A DNA stretch of 7,557 nt, taken from NCBI GenBank assembly GCA_013298335.1, contig JAAFHI010000136.1, forward strand, positions 1 through 7,557, in the 5' to 3' direction. The position numbers and the translations under genes were made by a program. The notes below the pieces were generated by a model. It was given only the letters and a program-made list of their open reading frames with translations, made no database searches and was not told the DNA's origin. The stretch is from Actinomycetota bacterium (lineage in GTDB: Bacteria; Acidobacteriota; Blastocatellia; Chloracidobacteriales; Chloracidobacteriaceae). Shown here piece by piece: positions 1 to 6,291 of the stretch (within the stretch, counting starts at the first letter, position 1; each line of letters begins with the position of its first letter).

Positions 1-7
1 CCCGCTC

Positions 8-2842
8 TTATTCCCTTTGCCGACGAATCAGGTTGGCCAATTCGGCGACGGTGTCGGCGTAGGCTTCACGACGCTTCCGCAATCCTTCGAGGAAAGCGAT
101 ATCGGCCTTCGTCTGGGCGTCCACTACAGCCACCGTACTGGCCGCGTACGCCAAGCGTAGCCGGGCCTGCGCGTCGGCCTGTTCCTCGGCCAGCTTCAGC
201 ACGTTCTTCCGGAGTTCGTCCTCGCGCTGAAGCCCCCGCAGCAACGCCTCCTGACCTTCCCGGCTGGCGGGGAGCGCGGCCTGCTGCTGCACGCCGAGGG
301 CGCGGCGCAGCTTCAGGATTTCCTCCAGCCGCCGCTTCTCTTCCTCGACGTCTTCCTTTTCCAGAGTCAGGTCGAACAGCCGCCCGCCGCCGCCCTTGAG
401 CGCATCGATCTCCCGCTTGGCCTTGTTGATCTCGTTCGTGAGCTGACGAATCTGATCGGTTGCGGTCACGATCCCGCGCGTGGTTTTCTTAGGATCGAGG
501 TCAAGGGATTCTTCGAGGTCCTTTTGAATCTTTCCTACACGCTTCACGTCCTCGATTGTTTTGCCGAGTTCCTTTCCGCGTTCCTCACGAAGCTTTTTCA
601 GAGCTTCGGCTGAGGACTTGGATTCTTCGGCAATCGAAGCGACGGCCTCGGTGATGATCTTCCGTCGCGCTGACTGACGCTGCGCGGCGTCAAGATTCGC
701 AATCTCGTTAACCTGCGCCTTGATCTGATCGGTCAAAGCCTTGGTTGCGCCAGCGTTTTTGAGTTGGTCTTTTCGGTACAGGTCGAGGGCCTCGCGAACT
801 CTTGGAATCGCGTCCTGGCTGACCACGCCGTAGGTCGTGATCTGCTTCAGCAATTCTTCGTCGCTCAAGCCAAAGGCTTTTTGAAGTTCAACAACCCGCG
901 GAATCAATTCCTCAATCTTCTTCTGCTGCTCGTCGTAGGCTGCCGACGCCTTACTGGAACTTTCCAGAAGGTTTCGTTTATTGAACTCGGCAACATTGAA
1001 GCCGAAAAGAGTATCGGTCCCAGCCGCCTTTCGTTCGTTCTCTTTGTTGAAGGCGGCGAGCAGTTCCTGACGTTCCTTCAAAGCCGCATTCTGACGCTCG
1101 ATGGCTTGACCGAACGCACCAAGGGTATTGAACCCCTGCAACTGGGCAAGCTGCTTCGCTTCCTCCTTGGCCTTGAATAGTTCCTCACGAAGCGCGGCCA
1201 ATCGTTCGGCCTCACCCCGAATCGCACTGACCCGAGCCTGCGCCGCCGGAGAGAGCGCATCGTACGCCGCCTTCAGATCAATCAGCGTTCCCGTGCAGCG
1301 CTCGGTTTTCTTGGCATAGTCAAGAGTGGCTTTATCCAACTCTCCAAGCTGCTTCTGCTTTGCGGCCGCCGCACGAATAGTCTCTAAAGTAGTACCGGCA
1401 AATTCAGTTTCAGCCGTGACGTACTTGTAAATCGTGAAAGTCGCTGCACCGATTGCGAGGGCCAGCGCGCCCCAGCCGAGCGTGGCCACGGCAATGGTCG
1501 CTGCCGAGCCCTGCACCAGCGAGGCAGTGCCGACCATTACCTGCCCGACCAACCGCAGGGTGGATACCAACGTGCCGAACGAGGAGACCGCGTTGGGAAT
1601 CGCGGCGGTATTGAGGAGCGTGTACGCCAGGGCGAGCGCGCCGACCGCCGTCGTCAGCGCAATCGTCGCTCCGACGTTGTCGGTGAGCAGCTTCAGGACC
1701 TGGGCCACGGCCCCGAGAGTCGCCTGGGCCGGTTTGCTTTCCAGGACGACTTTGCCAATGGCCACGGCCAGTGCGCCAGCCTGCGCCCCCGCGATTCGGC
1801 TCTGAGATGAAAATGTGGCGAGAATTTTCGAAGAGGCAGCTTCGGACGCGCCGAGACCCTTCAGGTTGATATCGTAGGCTTTACGGACGTAGTCAAGCTG
1901 GTTGATGAGCACCAGCAAGCCTTCTCGCGCCTGCTTGTCGGGGAAAATCTTCCCAAGTTGTAAAGCCTTTTGCTCCGCGGAAAGACTCGCGAGCTTGACC
2001 TTCAGGTCCTGAACGATATCAAGGAAGGGCCGAAAATTGCCTGCGCTGTCGGCAATTTTGATTCCGATATCCGAAAGGGCATCGCGCGCGTTCTTGTCAA
2101 CCAGCTTTCCAAAAAGATCGGTCAGATTATTGATGGAGGTCGCGGCGTCGCCACCTTCTTTGGTTATGCCCGCGATCAACGCCCCGAGTAGCTCAATCGA
2201 GACACCGGCATTTTTTGCCGCCGGAGTAACTTTTCCAAGTTCACCGGCAAGCTGGTCGCCGCTAACCACGCCAAGGTTGACGGTGTTGAAGAAAACGTCG
2301 CTGACGCGAGTCGCCTCGGAAATCTTGAGATTATAGGCGTTCAACACCCCGTTGACCGCCGCGCCGAATTTCTCGGTTTTTGTCTGCGCGGCAAGCGCGC
2401 CTTTCGAATACAGCTCTACGAGCTGCACGGCGTCGCGCTGCGTCGCATCAACGGAGCCGAAGATATTATACAAGCCCTCGGCAATCTCAGCCTGGGTAGT
2501 GCCGACCGTGGTTGAGATTCGCCGGAGGTCGGCCTCAAGCGAGCCGGTATTGATTTCCGGCGCGATGGTCGAGATTTTTGCAATCGCGAACTGGACGTCC
2601 GAATACTTCTCGATGATCTCGGCGGCTGCTTGCTTCGCCTTCTCCGCGCCGCCCTGAATCGCCTGGGCGATCAACGTGCCGGCGGCGACGCCCTTCGCGG
2701 TCGTCGCCTCGAACTCGCCCTGCTGCTTCTTGAGCGCCTCGGTCAAACCTTCGGCGGCTTCGCCAATCTTGCCGAAGACGCCAAGGAGTTCGTCACCTTC
2801 TCCTTCGAATCGAATTGTGACTGTCCGCTCAAGTCCCGGCAT
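8..2842 (-). CDS. Tail tape measure protein, TP901 type
   Basis: A protein of 944 residues starting MPGLERTVTIRF. The frame is open back to 2893 with two earlier ATGs; one at 2846-2848 overlaps the T stop as ATGA. The ATG at 2840-2842 is preferred because AAGGA (2848-2852) lies 5 nt before it, whereas it is directly against the 2848 ATG. Residues about 80-320 form the TP901 core (ISTTVGTTQAEIAEGLYNIF, then SDVFFNTVNLGVVSGDQLAGEL, then AGVSIELLGALIAGITKEG and QLGKIFPDKQAREGLLVL), the signature shared by many siphophage tape measures. Two hydrophobic segments (about 391-412 and 447-474) may insert in the host membrane at DNA ejection. From about 490 to the end it is charged and Ala/Leu/Lys/Glu-rich, consistent with long coiled coils. 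No lytic domain such as a muramidase or peptidase is visible. It sets tail length, exits before DNA, and is bound by the G and G-T chaperones during assembly. Confidence 0.93.
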   Translation of the reverse strand: MPGLERTVTIRFEGEGDELLGVFGKIGEAAEGLTEALKKQQGEFEATTAKGVAAGTLIAQAIQGGAEKAKQAAAEIIEKYSDVQFAIAKISTIAPEINTGSLEADLRRISTTVGTTQAEIAEGLYNIFGSVDATQRDAVQLVELYSKGALAAQTKTEKFGAAVNGVLNAYNLKISEATRVSDVFFNTVNLGVVSGDQLAGELGKVTPAAKNAGVSIELLGALIAGITKEGGDAATSINNLTDLFGKLVDKNARDALSDIGIKIADSAGNFRPFLDIVQDLKVKLASLSAEQKALQLGKIFPDKQAREGLLVLINQLDYVRKAYDINLKGLGASEAASSKILATFSSQSRIAGAQAGALAVAIGKVVLESKPAQATLGAVAQVLKLLTDNVGATIALTTAVGALALAYTLLNTAAIPNAVSSFGTLVSTLRLVGQVMVGTASLVQGSAATIAVATLGWGALALAIGAATFTIYKYVTAETEFAGTTLETIRAAAAKQKQLGELDKATLDYAKKTERCTGTLIDLKAAYDALSPAAQARVSAIRGEAERLAALREELFKAKEEAKQLAQLQGFNTLGAFGQAIERQNAALKERQELLAAFNKENERKAAGTDTLFGFNVAEFNKRNLLESSSKASAAYDEQQKKIEELIPRVVELQKAFGLSDEELLKQITTYGVVSQDAIPRVREALDLYRKDQLKNAGATKALTDQIKAQVNEIANLDAAQRQSARRKIITEAVASIAEESKSSAEALKKLREERGKELGKTIEDVKRVGKIQKDLEESLDLDPKKTTRGIVTATDQIRQLTNEINKAKREIDALKGGGGRLFDLTLEKEDVEEEKRRLEEILKLRRALGVQQQAALPASREGQEALLRGLQREDELRKNVLKLAEEQADAQARLRLAYAASTVAVVDAQTKADIAFLEGLRKRREAYADTVAELANLIRRQRE

Positions 2843-2844
2843 TT

Positions 2845-3234
2845 TCATCCTTGCGGTCGCATCACCAGCGCAACCCGGAGTTGTCGCTCGCACTCGGCGA
2901 GCTTGTTTCGATATTCGAGGAGAAGTTCGTACTCCAGCGGAGTGATTTCATCGAGCGCGGGCGGATAGCCCATTTCCAGTTCGGCGGCCATTCGCTCGAT
3001 AGTCCCGACGATTCTCTCGTCCCGGTCGGTAGCCTGAACCTTGCCCTTCGGCTTCGTCGCCTCCATCGGGCAGACCCGACAGATTCGGAGATCGCGGCCT
3101 CCGGCTTTGAAGGTTTCGCAGGCATCTTCTCCGGGACACCGACCGGCCTGCGGCTGGTCGCCCCCGCCCCGACCGAAGAGGCTGCCGAACTTTCGCTCGA
3201 CCGCCGCAGCAATCAGGGGCAAGAGGCTTCTCAG
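2845..3234 (-). CDS. Tail assembly chaperone T extension, made only as the G-T frameshift fusion
   Basis: This is the -1 frame reached after slippage; its first new codon is CTG at 3232-3234, and it adds 129 residues to G's 215, giving a G-T protein of 344 residues. Independent initiation is unlikely: the first start-like codon is a TTG at 3220-3222 with no Shine-Dalgarno sequence. The extension begins LRSLLPLIAAAVERKFG, then a Gly-rich stretch, then four cysteines spaced C-x5-C-x12-C-x2-C (codons between 3070 and 3138), a Lys/Asp-rich linker, and a C-terminal helix-rich part LDEITPLEYELLLEYRNKL that resembles the end of other T domains, often with a Y-x-x-L pattern. In lambda, the T part recruits the tube protein while G binds the tape measure. 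A fifth cysteine lies near the end (AECERQ). Stop TGA is 2 nt before the chosen tape measure ATG. Confidence 0.85.
   Translation of the reverse strand: MRSLLPLIAAAVERKFGSLFGRGGGDQPQAGRCPGEDACETFKAGGRDLRICRVCPMEATKPKGKVQATDRDERIVGTIERMAAELEMGYPPALDEITPLEYELLLEYRNKLAECERQLRVALVMRPQG
2848..2852 (-). promoter_or_regulatory. Ribosome binding site that decides the tape measure start
   Basis: The transcribed strand reads AAGGA, then TGAAA, then ATG at 2840-2842. The spacing of 5 nt suits the second ATG of an ATG-AAA-ATG pair; for the first ATG (2846-2848) the site would abut or overlap the start codon. The site is within the last codons of the T extension, so ribosomes ending on G-T would also be placed to restart. 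Confidence 0.6.
3166..3220 (-). other. Possible stimulatory RNA structure downstream of the frameshift site
   Basis: On the transcribed strand GCCCC (3216-3220) can pair with GGGGC (3166-3170), extendable outward by T-G wobbles and a C-G pair. Inside it, GCTGC (3206-3210) can pair with GCAGC (3181-3185), enclosing a small CGAG/TTCG hairpin. The outer stem would begin about 10-13 nt after the heptamer, longer than the usual 5-9 nt spacer. The region is GC-rich, so such pairings can arise by chance; no folding was computed. Confidence 0.3.
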
Positions 3235-3878
3235 TTTTTTTCCGTGTTCGCCGCCTGCTGGGTCAGATGCTGCTCGACCACGAGGAACTTGTGGCTGGAC
3301 GGTGGCGCCCCTTCGTAACCCTCACTGGAGAGAACCAGTTCGTCGTAGATTTTCGCCATCCGGGCGATGAGTTCCCCGGCTTTGCCGACCACACCGGCGC
3401 ACTCCTTGACGATCTTGTTGCGCCGGCGTTCCTGCTCCGCCGAAGCAGTCTTCAGAAAATGCTTCGTAACGATGGGCTTCCCGTCAAAAACCACCCTGAG
3501 CTTGTACTCGCACCGGTCATCGAGCGGGACGAGTTCGTCTTCAGCGGCTTCCTCGATGAGAACCCGACCGGTATCAAGTCCCCGCAGGGCGGCGCGGCGA
3601 TCCTCGATGGGGATGAACCGTTTGAAGTCAGTCTCACTCATGGCGGCATAACCGCCGATGCCGATCACCTTGGACTCCCACAGTTCATTGACGACCTCGT
3701 CGTATCCCGAACTGACCTGACCGTCTTCGGTCTTGATGTTCCCCGCGTCGTTCAGCCGGGCGAAATCTTCGTCGGTCAGCGGCTGCAGGTAGTGACTGAC
3801 CTTGTACCGTTTCGTACCCCGTGCGATTTCGAGGAACACGGTCTGCGGCGATTTTGCGTCGTACTTGTTTCCTGACAT
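3231..3878 (-). CDS. Tail assembly chaperone G (zero-frame product)
   Basis: A 215-residue protein, ATG 3876-3878, with AAGGAG at a 5-nt spacing. By position (between tube and tape measure) and by the frameshift signal at its 3' end it is the lambda gpG counterpart, which coats the tape measure during tail assembly and is absent from the finished virion. The sequence has an internal repeat with an exact 111-residue register: L16/L127, K23/K134, H29/H140, L31/L142, E37/E148, R41/R152, N43/N154, V71/V182, G76/G187 and Y77/Y188 are identical, and I18/V129, Y30/F141, T35/S146, L66/I177, W67/Y178 and E68/D179 are conservative. It thus seems to be two fused copies of one chaperone domain, joined by a linker (about 90-124) that is acidic and contains the repeated Glu run IEEAAEDEL. 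The protein ends ...NTEKN at a TGA immediately after the slippery heptamer. Confidence 0.85.
   Translation of the reverse strand: MSGNKYDAKSPQTVFLEIARGTKRYKVSHYLQPLTDEDFARLNDAGNIKTEDGQVSSGYDEVVNELWESKVIGIGGYAAMSETDFKRFIPIEDRRAALRGLDTGRVLIEEAAEDELVPLDDRCEYKLRVVFDGKPIVTKHFLKTASAEQERRRNKIVKECAGVVGKAGELIARMAKIYDELVLSSEGYEGAPPSSHKFLVVEQHLTQQAANTEKN
3234..3240 (-). promoter_or_regulatory. Programmed -1 ribosomal frameshift site, A AAA AAC
   Basis: The zero-frame codons at the end of G read GAA AAA AAC TGA, so the third base of GAA with the next two codons forms A AAA AAC, a canonical X XXY YYZ heptamer in the correct phase. Slippage back by one base re-pairs both tRNAs on AAA AAA and continues CTG AGA AGC CTC TTG, the frame of the T extension, with no stop until 2845. 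The heptamer touches the zero-frame stop codon, which would cause ribosome slowing there. Downstream inverted repeats may form a stimulating structure. This is the arrangement known for tail chaperone genes in most long-tailed phages. Confidence 0.88.
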
Positions 3879-3894
3879 TTTGACTCCTTGAAAA

Positions 3895-3924
3895 TGAAGG
3901 GGCGCCTCCGATGCCGCCCCTTCA
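3895..3924 (-). terminator. Perfect 10-bp hairpin after the tail tube gene, possible attenuating terminator
   Basis: Positions 3895-3904 (tgaaggggcg) and 3915-3924 (cgccccttca) are exact inverted complements around a 10-nt loop. On the transcribed strand the stem starts 7 nt after the tube stop codon and is followed by TTTTC, so it resembles a weak intrinsic terminator. It sits just before the ribosome site of the chaperone gene. A partial terminator here would lower chaperone and tape measure mRNA relative to the tube, which is needed in far more copies; mRNA 3'-end protection of the tube message is an alternative. Structure is seen; function is inferred. Confidence 0.55.
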
Positions 3925-3930
3925 CGAAGA

Positions 3931-5028
3931 TTACGACGTGAAACTGGTGGTCGTATTATCGACGCGGATCAATGCGTCGCGATTGTTTGTGAAATCCCAG
4001 AGGGGCGTGGCCGTGATATTCGCCACGAGCAGGTTGTTGCGGGACTGCAACTGAACCTGGCGAATGCGGACCCGGTCGAATTGAAACAACGCCGAGTGCT
4101 TGTAGACCGTGTCGGGATCGGGGTCTTCGTCGACAACGGCAATCGTGGTGCCGAAAAATTCGAAGGCCGCCGACAAGTCGGTCTGCTGCTGGAGCCACGT
4201 ATAGAAAGGATCGCCGGCTGAATCGAGACGCAACGCGAACGCCAGTTCGGTCGGCATGTCAGTGATCAGCGCCTGAGAACCCACCGCGCCGGACGCCGGG
4301 TCATTTCCCTGATACCGCCCTGCGCCGATCGGACGCATATCGTCCTCGGCGATATTCGCCGAGAAACTGATGGATTTACTGACCAGACGCCCGGCAATCC
4401 CGGCCTGAATGTCGGGGTTGACGCCATCTCCGATGGTCAGCGCGACAGCCGACCCGAAAAACACGTCGAGCGAATCGGACTCGGTCGCGAGTCCGCTCGT
4501 CCCACTTGGGTCGATCCGTTTCCCGCTACCCACAAGATCGACCGATGACGTGAGACGCTGCTCGTTGTCGACGCTGATGTTCAGACGCGTACAGGCCATC
4601 GAGGGATAGTGGATGTCGTGACCGCCGGCTTTCTCGATGTACCCAAAAACCCTCGCATCCGGGTCCGAGGCAAGGTCTTGCCGGGCAAAGAGGTGACGCC
4701 GGACCGTCGGGGCATCCACCGAGTCGGGCTGGCTGGTCGATATGGTTCCCCTCAGTTTGTGGAGGAAGTAGGCCAGCCAGTAGGACGACAACTGAAAGGA
4801 CAACGACTTCCTGACGGTGTGGAAGTTGATGTACTGCTCGGTCGGCTCGAGCGTCGTTGTCGCGAATCCCCGGTTGTCCGAAACGTTCGGCGCATATTCC
4901 GCCAGCGACCGGTCGGTGGCGATGAACTTTTTCCAGAGGTTCGAAGCTGTCGCGATCGGGGTGTTGTAGTCTGACTGCTTGAGACGGGACAGCCATACTC
5001 CGACTGTCGAATCATTTACTCGGCCCAT
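3931..5028 (-). CDS. Tail tube (major tail) protein, Phage_tube_2-like
   Basis: A 365-residue protein with ATG 5026-5028 preceded by GGAAGGTGAG. The N-terminal 100 residues (SDYNTPIATASNLWKKF... then SLSFQLSSYWLAYFLHKL) resemble the opening of large tail tube proteins, with a Thr-Pro before a Trp and later a helix preceding 'L-(G/R)-x'. The central and C-terminal parts are strand-rich, with segments such as SCTRL-type/NISVDNEQRLTSSVDLVGSGK, SKSISFSANIAEDD and VRIRQVQLQSRNNLLVANITATP, which suit a two-sheet tube fold. It would polymerise as hexameric rings around the tape measure. The location just before the chaperone pair strongly supports this. It is long for a tube subunit, so extra surface domains are likely. 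No sheath gene precedes it, which suggests a non-contractile tail. A perfect hairpin follows its stop. Family by pattern and context only. Confidence 0.75.
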   Translation of the reverse strand: MGRVNDSTVGVWLSRLKQSDYNTPIATASNLWKKFIATDRSLAEYAPNVSDNRGFATTTLEPTEQYINFHTVRKSLSFQLSSYWLAYFLHKLRGTISTSQPDSVDAPTVRRHLFARQDLASDPDARVFGYIEKAGGHDIHYPSMACTRLNISVDNEQRLTSSVDLVGSGKRIDPSGTSGLATESDSLDVFFGSAVALTIGDGVNPDIQAGIAGRLVSKSISFSANIAEDDMRPIGAGRYQGNDPASGAVGSQALITDMPTELAFALRLDSAGDPFYTWLQQQTDLSAAFEFFGTTIAVVDEDPDPDTVYKHSALFQFDRVRIRQVQLQSRNNLLVANITATPLWDFTNNRDALIRVDNTTTSFTS

Positions 5029-5255
5029 TACTCACCTTCCTTTTCGACCCGTGCAGCGGCCTTCCTCGGCGCGGACGGAGTCGGATTCGGCGTCGGGGTC
5101 GCCTCGGCGAATTGGCCGGACAGACCGAGCCGTTTAATTCTCTCGAGTTCGGCGTCGTCCAGATCGAACGTGTCGCCGGATTTGAATTTGCGGGTGTAGG
5201 CGCCGTCGTCGATTTCGAGTTCGCCCGACCCCGTCAATTGAAACTTCTTACTCAT
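5028..5255 (-). CDS. Small phage protein, unrecognised (75 aa)
   Basis: A 75-residue protein starting MSKKFQLTG at ATG 5253-5255. An in-frame ATG exists upstream at 5358-5360, but it would overlap the terminator gene by 92 nt, and the inner ATG has AAAGGA at a 6-nt spacing, so the short form is chosen. Residues 1-50 look like two or three strands followed by a helix, with the motif K-S-G-D-T-F-D-L-D-D-A-E-L-E-R-I-K-R-L-G, a common look among small phage proteins that sit between terminator and tube genes. The last 25 residues are Pro/Thr then Lys/Arg/Glu rich (TPNPTPSAPRKAAAR) and probably unstructured. No function is visible. Its stop overlaps the tube gene start by 1 nt (TAATG). It resembles the 69-residue protein at 6721-6930. 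Confidence 0.75.
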   Translation of the reverse strand: MSKKFQLTGSGELEIDDGAYTRKFKSGDTFDLDDAELERIKRLGLSGQFAEATPTPNPTPSAPRKAAARVEKEGE

Positions 5256-5268
5256 GGCTGTTCCTTTC

Positions 5269-5730
5269 TCAGCGGTTATCGACGAAGCGGGATGCCTCGT
5301 TCGCAACGATAAAAATCGGGGCAAGCAGATAGCGTTCGCCCGTCTTTTCTTCTTCTTCAAAATCGACGCCCATCACCCGCGCGTCGAACACTCTGCCTCC
5401 CAACGTGTGGTCCTGGAACACACACTGGCTGATTGCCCTTACCAGTTCGTCCAATTGAGACTCGGCTATTGCGCGCGCCGGTGGCGAGTTCGGCTGCTGA
5501 CCAACGACCTTCACGAACACCACGGCGTAGAGGTTGGCGTCGTAGTACTCCAACTCACCCTGAGCGTTCGGAGAAAGAGAGAATCCATCCGAAATCAGCG
5601 CCACCGTGTGAGGTTTTTTCGAGGTCTCTCCTTTCGCGGCCCGCACCTGCACGTCCGCCAGCGGCGAATCCGGGGGAGCGGCCAAGACCTTGTCTTCGAG
5701 GAATTGTTGGAGGGCGAATTTCGGGTTCAC
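5269..5730 (-). CDS. Tail terminator protein, probable
   Basis: A 153-residue protein with GTG start at 5728-5730, 3 nt after the stop of the gp10-like gene; the only upstream purine run is GAGTGAG, which is within the previous gene's last codons, so initiation is probably coupled. The C-terminal half has Q-D-H-T-L-G-G-R-V-F-D-A-R-V followed by an acidic stretch (VDFEEEEKTGERYLLAP) and a closing strand, the arrangement seen in siphovirus tail terminators of the lambda gpU / HK97 type ('L-G-G-x-V-x-D-x-x-V ... G-x-x-Y'). Such proteins cap the tube as a hexameric ring, stop its growth and present the surface that joins the head. Its place between the completion protein and tube fits exactly. 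Start choice is the weakest part of this call. Confidence 0.7.
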   Translation of the reverse strand: MNPKFALQQFLEDKVLAAPPDSPLADVQVRAAKGETSKKPHTVALISDGFSLSPNAQGELEYYDANLYAVVFVKVVGQQPNSPPARAIAESQLDELVRAISQCVFQDHTLGGRVFDARVMGVDFEEEEKTGERYLLAPIFIVANEASRFVDNR

Positions 5731-5733
5731 TGG

Positions 5734-6291
5734 TTACTCACTCAGGACAATTTCGAGCGCGCGATCCGTAATCCGGGGGACTTCAGGCATCAGCCTGGCA
5801 ATCGCGCGCTGGTCGTATGGATTTGGCTTGCGCCCCTTGACTGACCGCCGGAAAAGGAACTTCTTCCCGTCGATCTCGATATAGCTTTCGTTCGGTCCGG
5901 GCGTGCCGGGGACGATCAGAACCTTCGCGTTCTTCGGTCGAATCGGCTGTCCGGTCGGCCCGTACACGCCCGTACCGCGGGCCACCGCCTCCGCATAATC
6001 GAACCGGGCCTGCGCCCGGAGCTTCACCGACTTGCGGCTGCCGTCCGGGGCGACGACTTCTGCCGTCCGGACGCCCTGGCGACCGCGCCGCGCGGAGATG
6101 GTCACCGTGGCCTTGAGCTTCGTCGCGTGGACGTCGCTCGTGATTCCCTGCCGGAGATTGGTGGTGACGACCGGGACCTCGTCGGCAAGAAGCTGCTCGG
6201 CGCGCTCGACGACCCGAAGCAGCGCAACCCGCGGAACACGCCGAATCCGGTCGAGGAACTGGTCGAGGTTCTGGAGGGTGAGGTCGGCCAT
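5734..6291 (-). CDS. HK97 gp10-like tail completion / head closure protein
   Basis: A 185-residue protein. The N-terminal helix (residues 1-40, FLDRIRRVPRVALLRVVERAEQL) is followed by a P-V-V-T-T-N-L-R-Q-G-I segment, comparable to the 'P-x-x-T-G-x-L-R-x-x-I' signature of the gp10 family, then strands, then F-D-Y-A-E-A-V-A-R-G-T, comparable to 'Y-A-x-x-V-E-x-G-T', and later R-K-P-N-P-Y-D-Q-R-A, comparable to the family's C-terminal 'P-N-P-F-x-x-x-A'. These three landmarks in order make the assignment good. Members act at the neck, between connector and tail, or in finishing the tail. The ATG at 6289-6291 is preceded by GAGGGA at about 5 nt and overlaps the adaptor stop by 1 nt. It is somewhat longer than typical members because of the strand-rich middle (residues 65-140). 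Confidence 0.75.
   Translation of the reverse strand: MADLTLQNLDQFLDRIRRVPRVALLRVVERAEQLLADEVPVVTTNLRQGITSDVHATKLKATVTISARRGRQGVRTAEVVAPDGSRKSVKLRAQARFDYAEAVARGTGVYGPTGQPIRPKNAKVLIVPGTPGPNESYIEIDGKKFLFRRSVKGRKPNPYDQRAIARLMPEVPRITDRALEIVLSE

Noticed and set aside
2846..2893. Earlier tape measure starts at 2893 and 2848
   Set aside because: The 2893 start would add a 15-residue leader inside the T frame without a ribosome site; the 2848 ATG overlaps as ATGA but its Shine-Dalgarno sequence would be too close. It remains a possible alternative.
2862..3212. Minus-strand open frame of 116 codons overlapping the T extension in another frame
   Set aside because: Only the frame ending at 2845 is continuous with G after a -1 shift and only it has a plausible T-like C-terminus; the other is Ser/Arg-rich, typical of an off-frame reading.
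3267..3875. Plus-strand open frame of 202 codons opposite chaperone G
   Set aside because: It is an antisense shadow: no ribosome site, no recognisable protein features, and the minus-strand gene has a good ribosome site, internal repeat and correct neighbours.
4467..4499. Hairpin with an 8-bp perfect stem (4476-4483 with 4488-4495) inside the tube gene
   Set aside because: It lies wholly in coding sequence with no T run or start/stop nearby; in GC-rich DNA with repeated Ser/Asp/Glu codons such a stem is probably chance.
5256..5360. Upstream ATG extension of the 75-residue protein
   Set aside because: It would overlap the terminator gene's coding end by 92 nt and gives a Lys/Arg-rich, unlikely leader, while the inner ATG has a well-placed AAAGGA.
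5254..5844. Plus-strand open frame of 196 codons opposite the terminator and gp10-like genes
   Set aside because: It crosses two minus-strand genes that have family signatures; its translation is rich in Arg, His and Val without pattern, as expected of a high-GC antisense frame.
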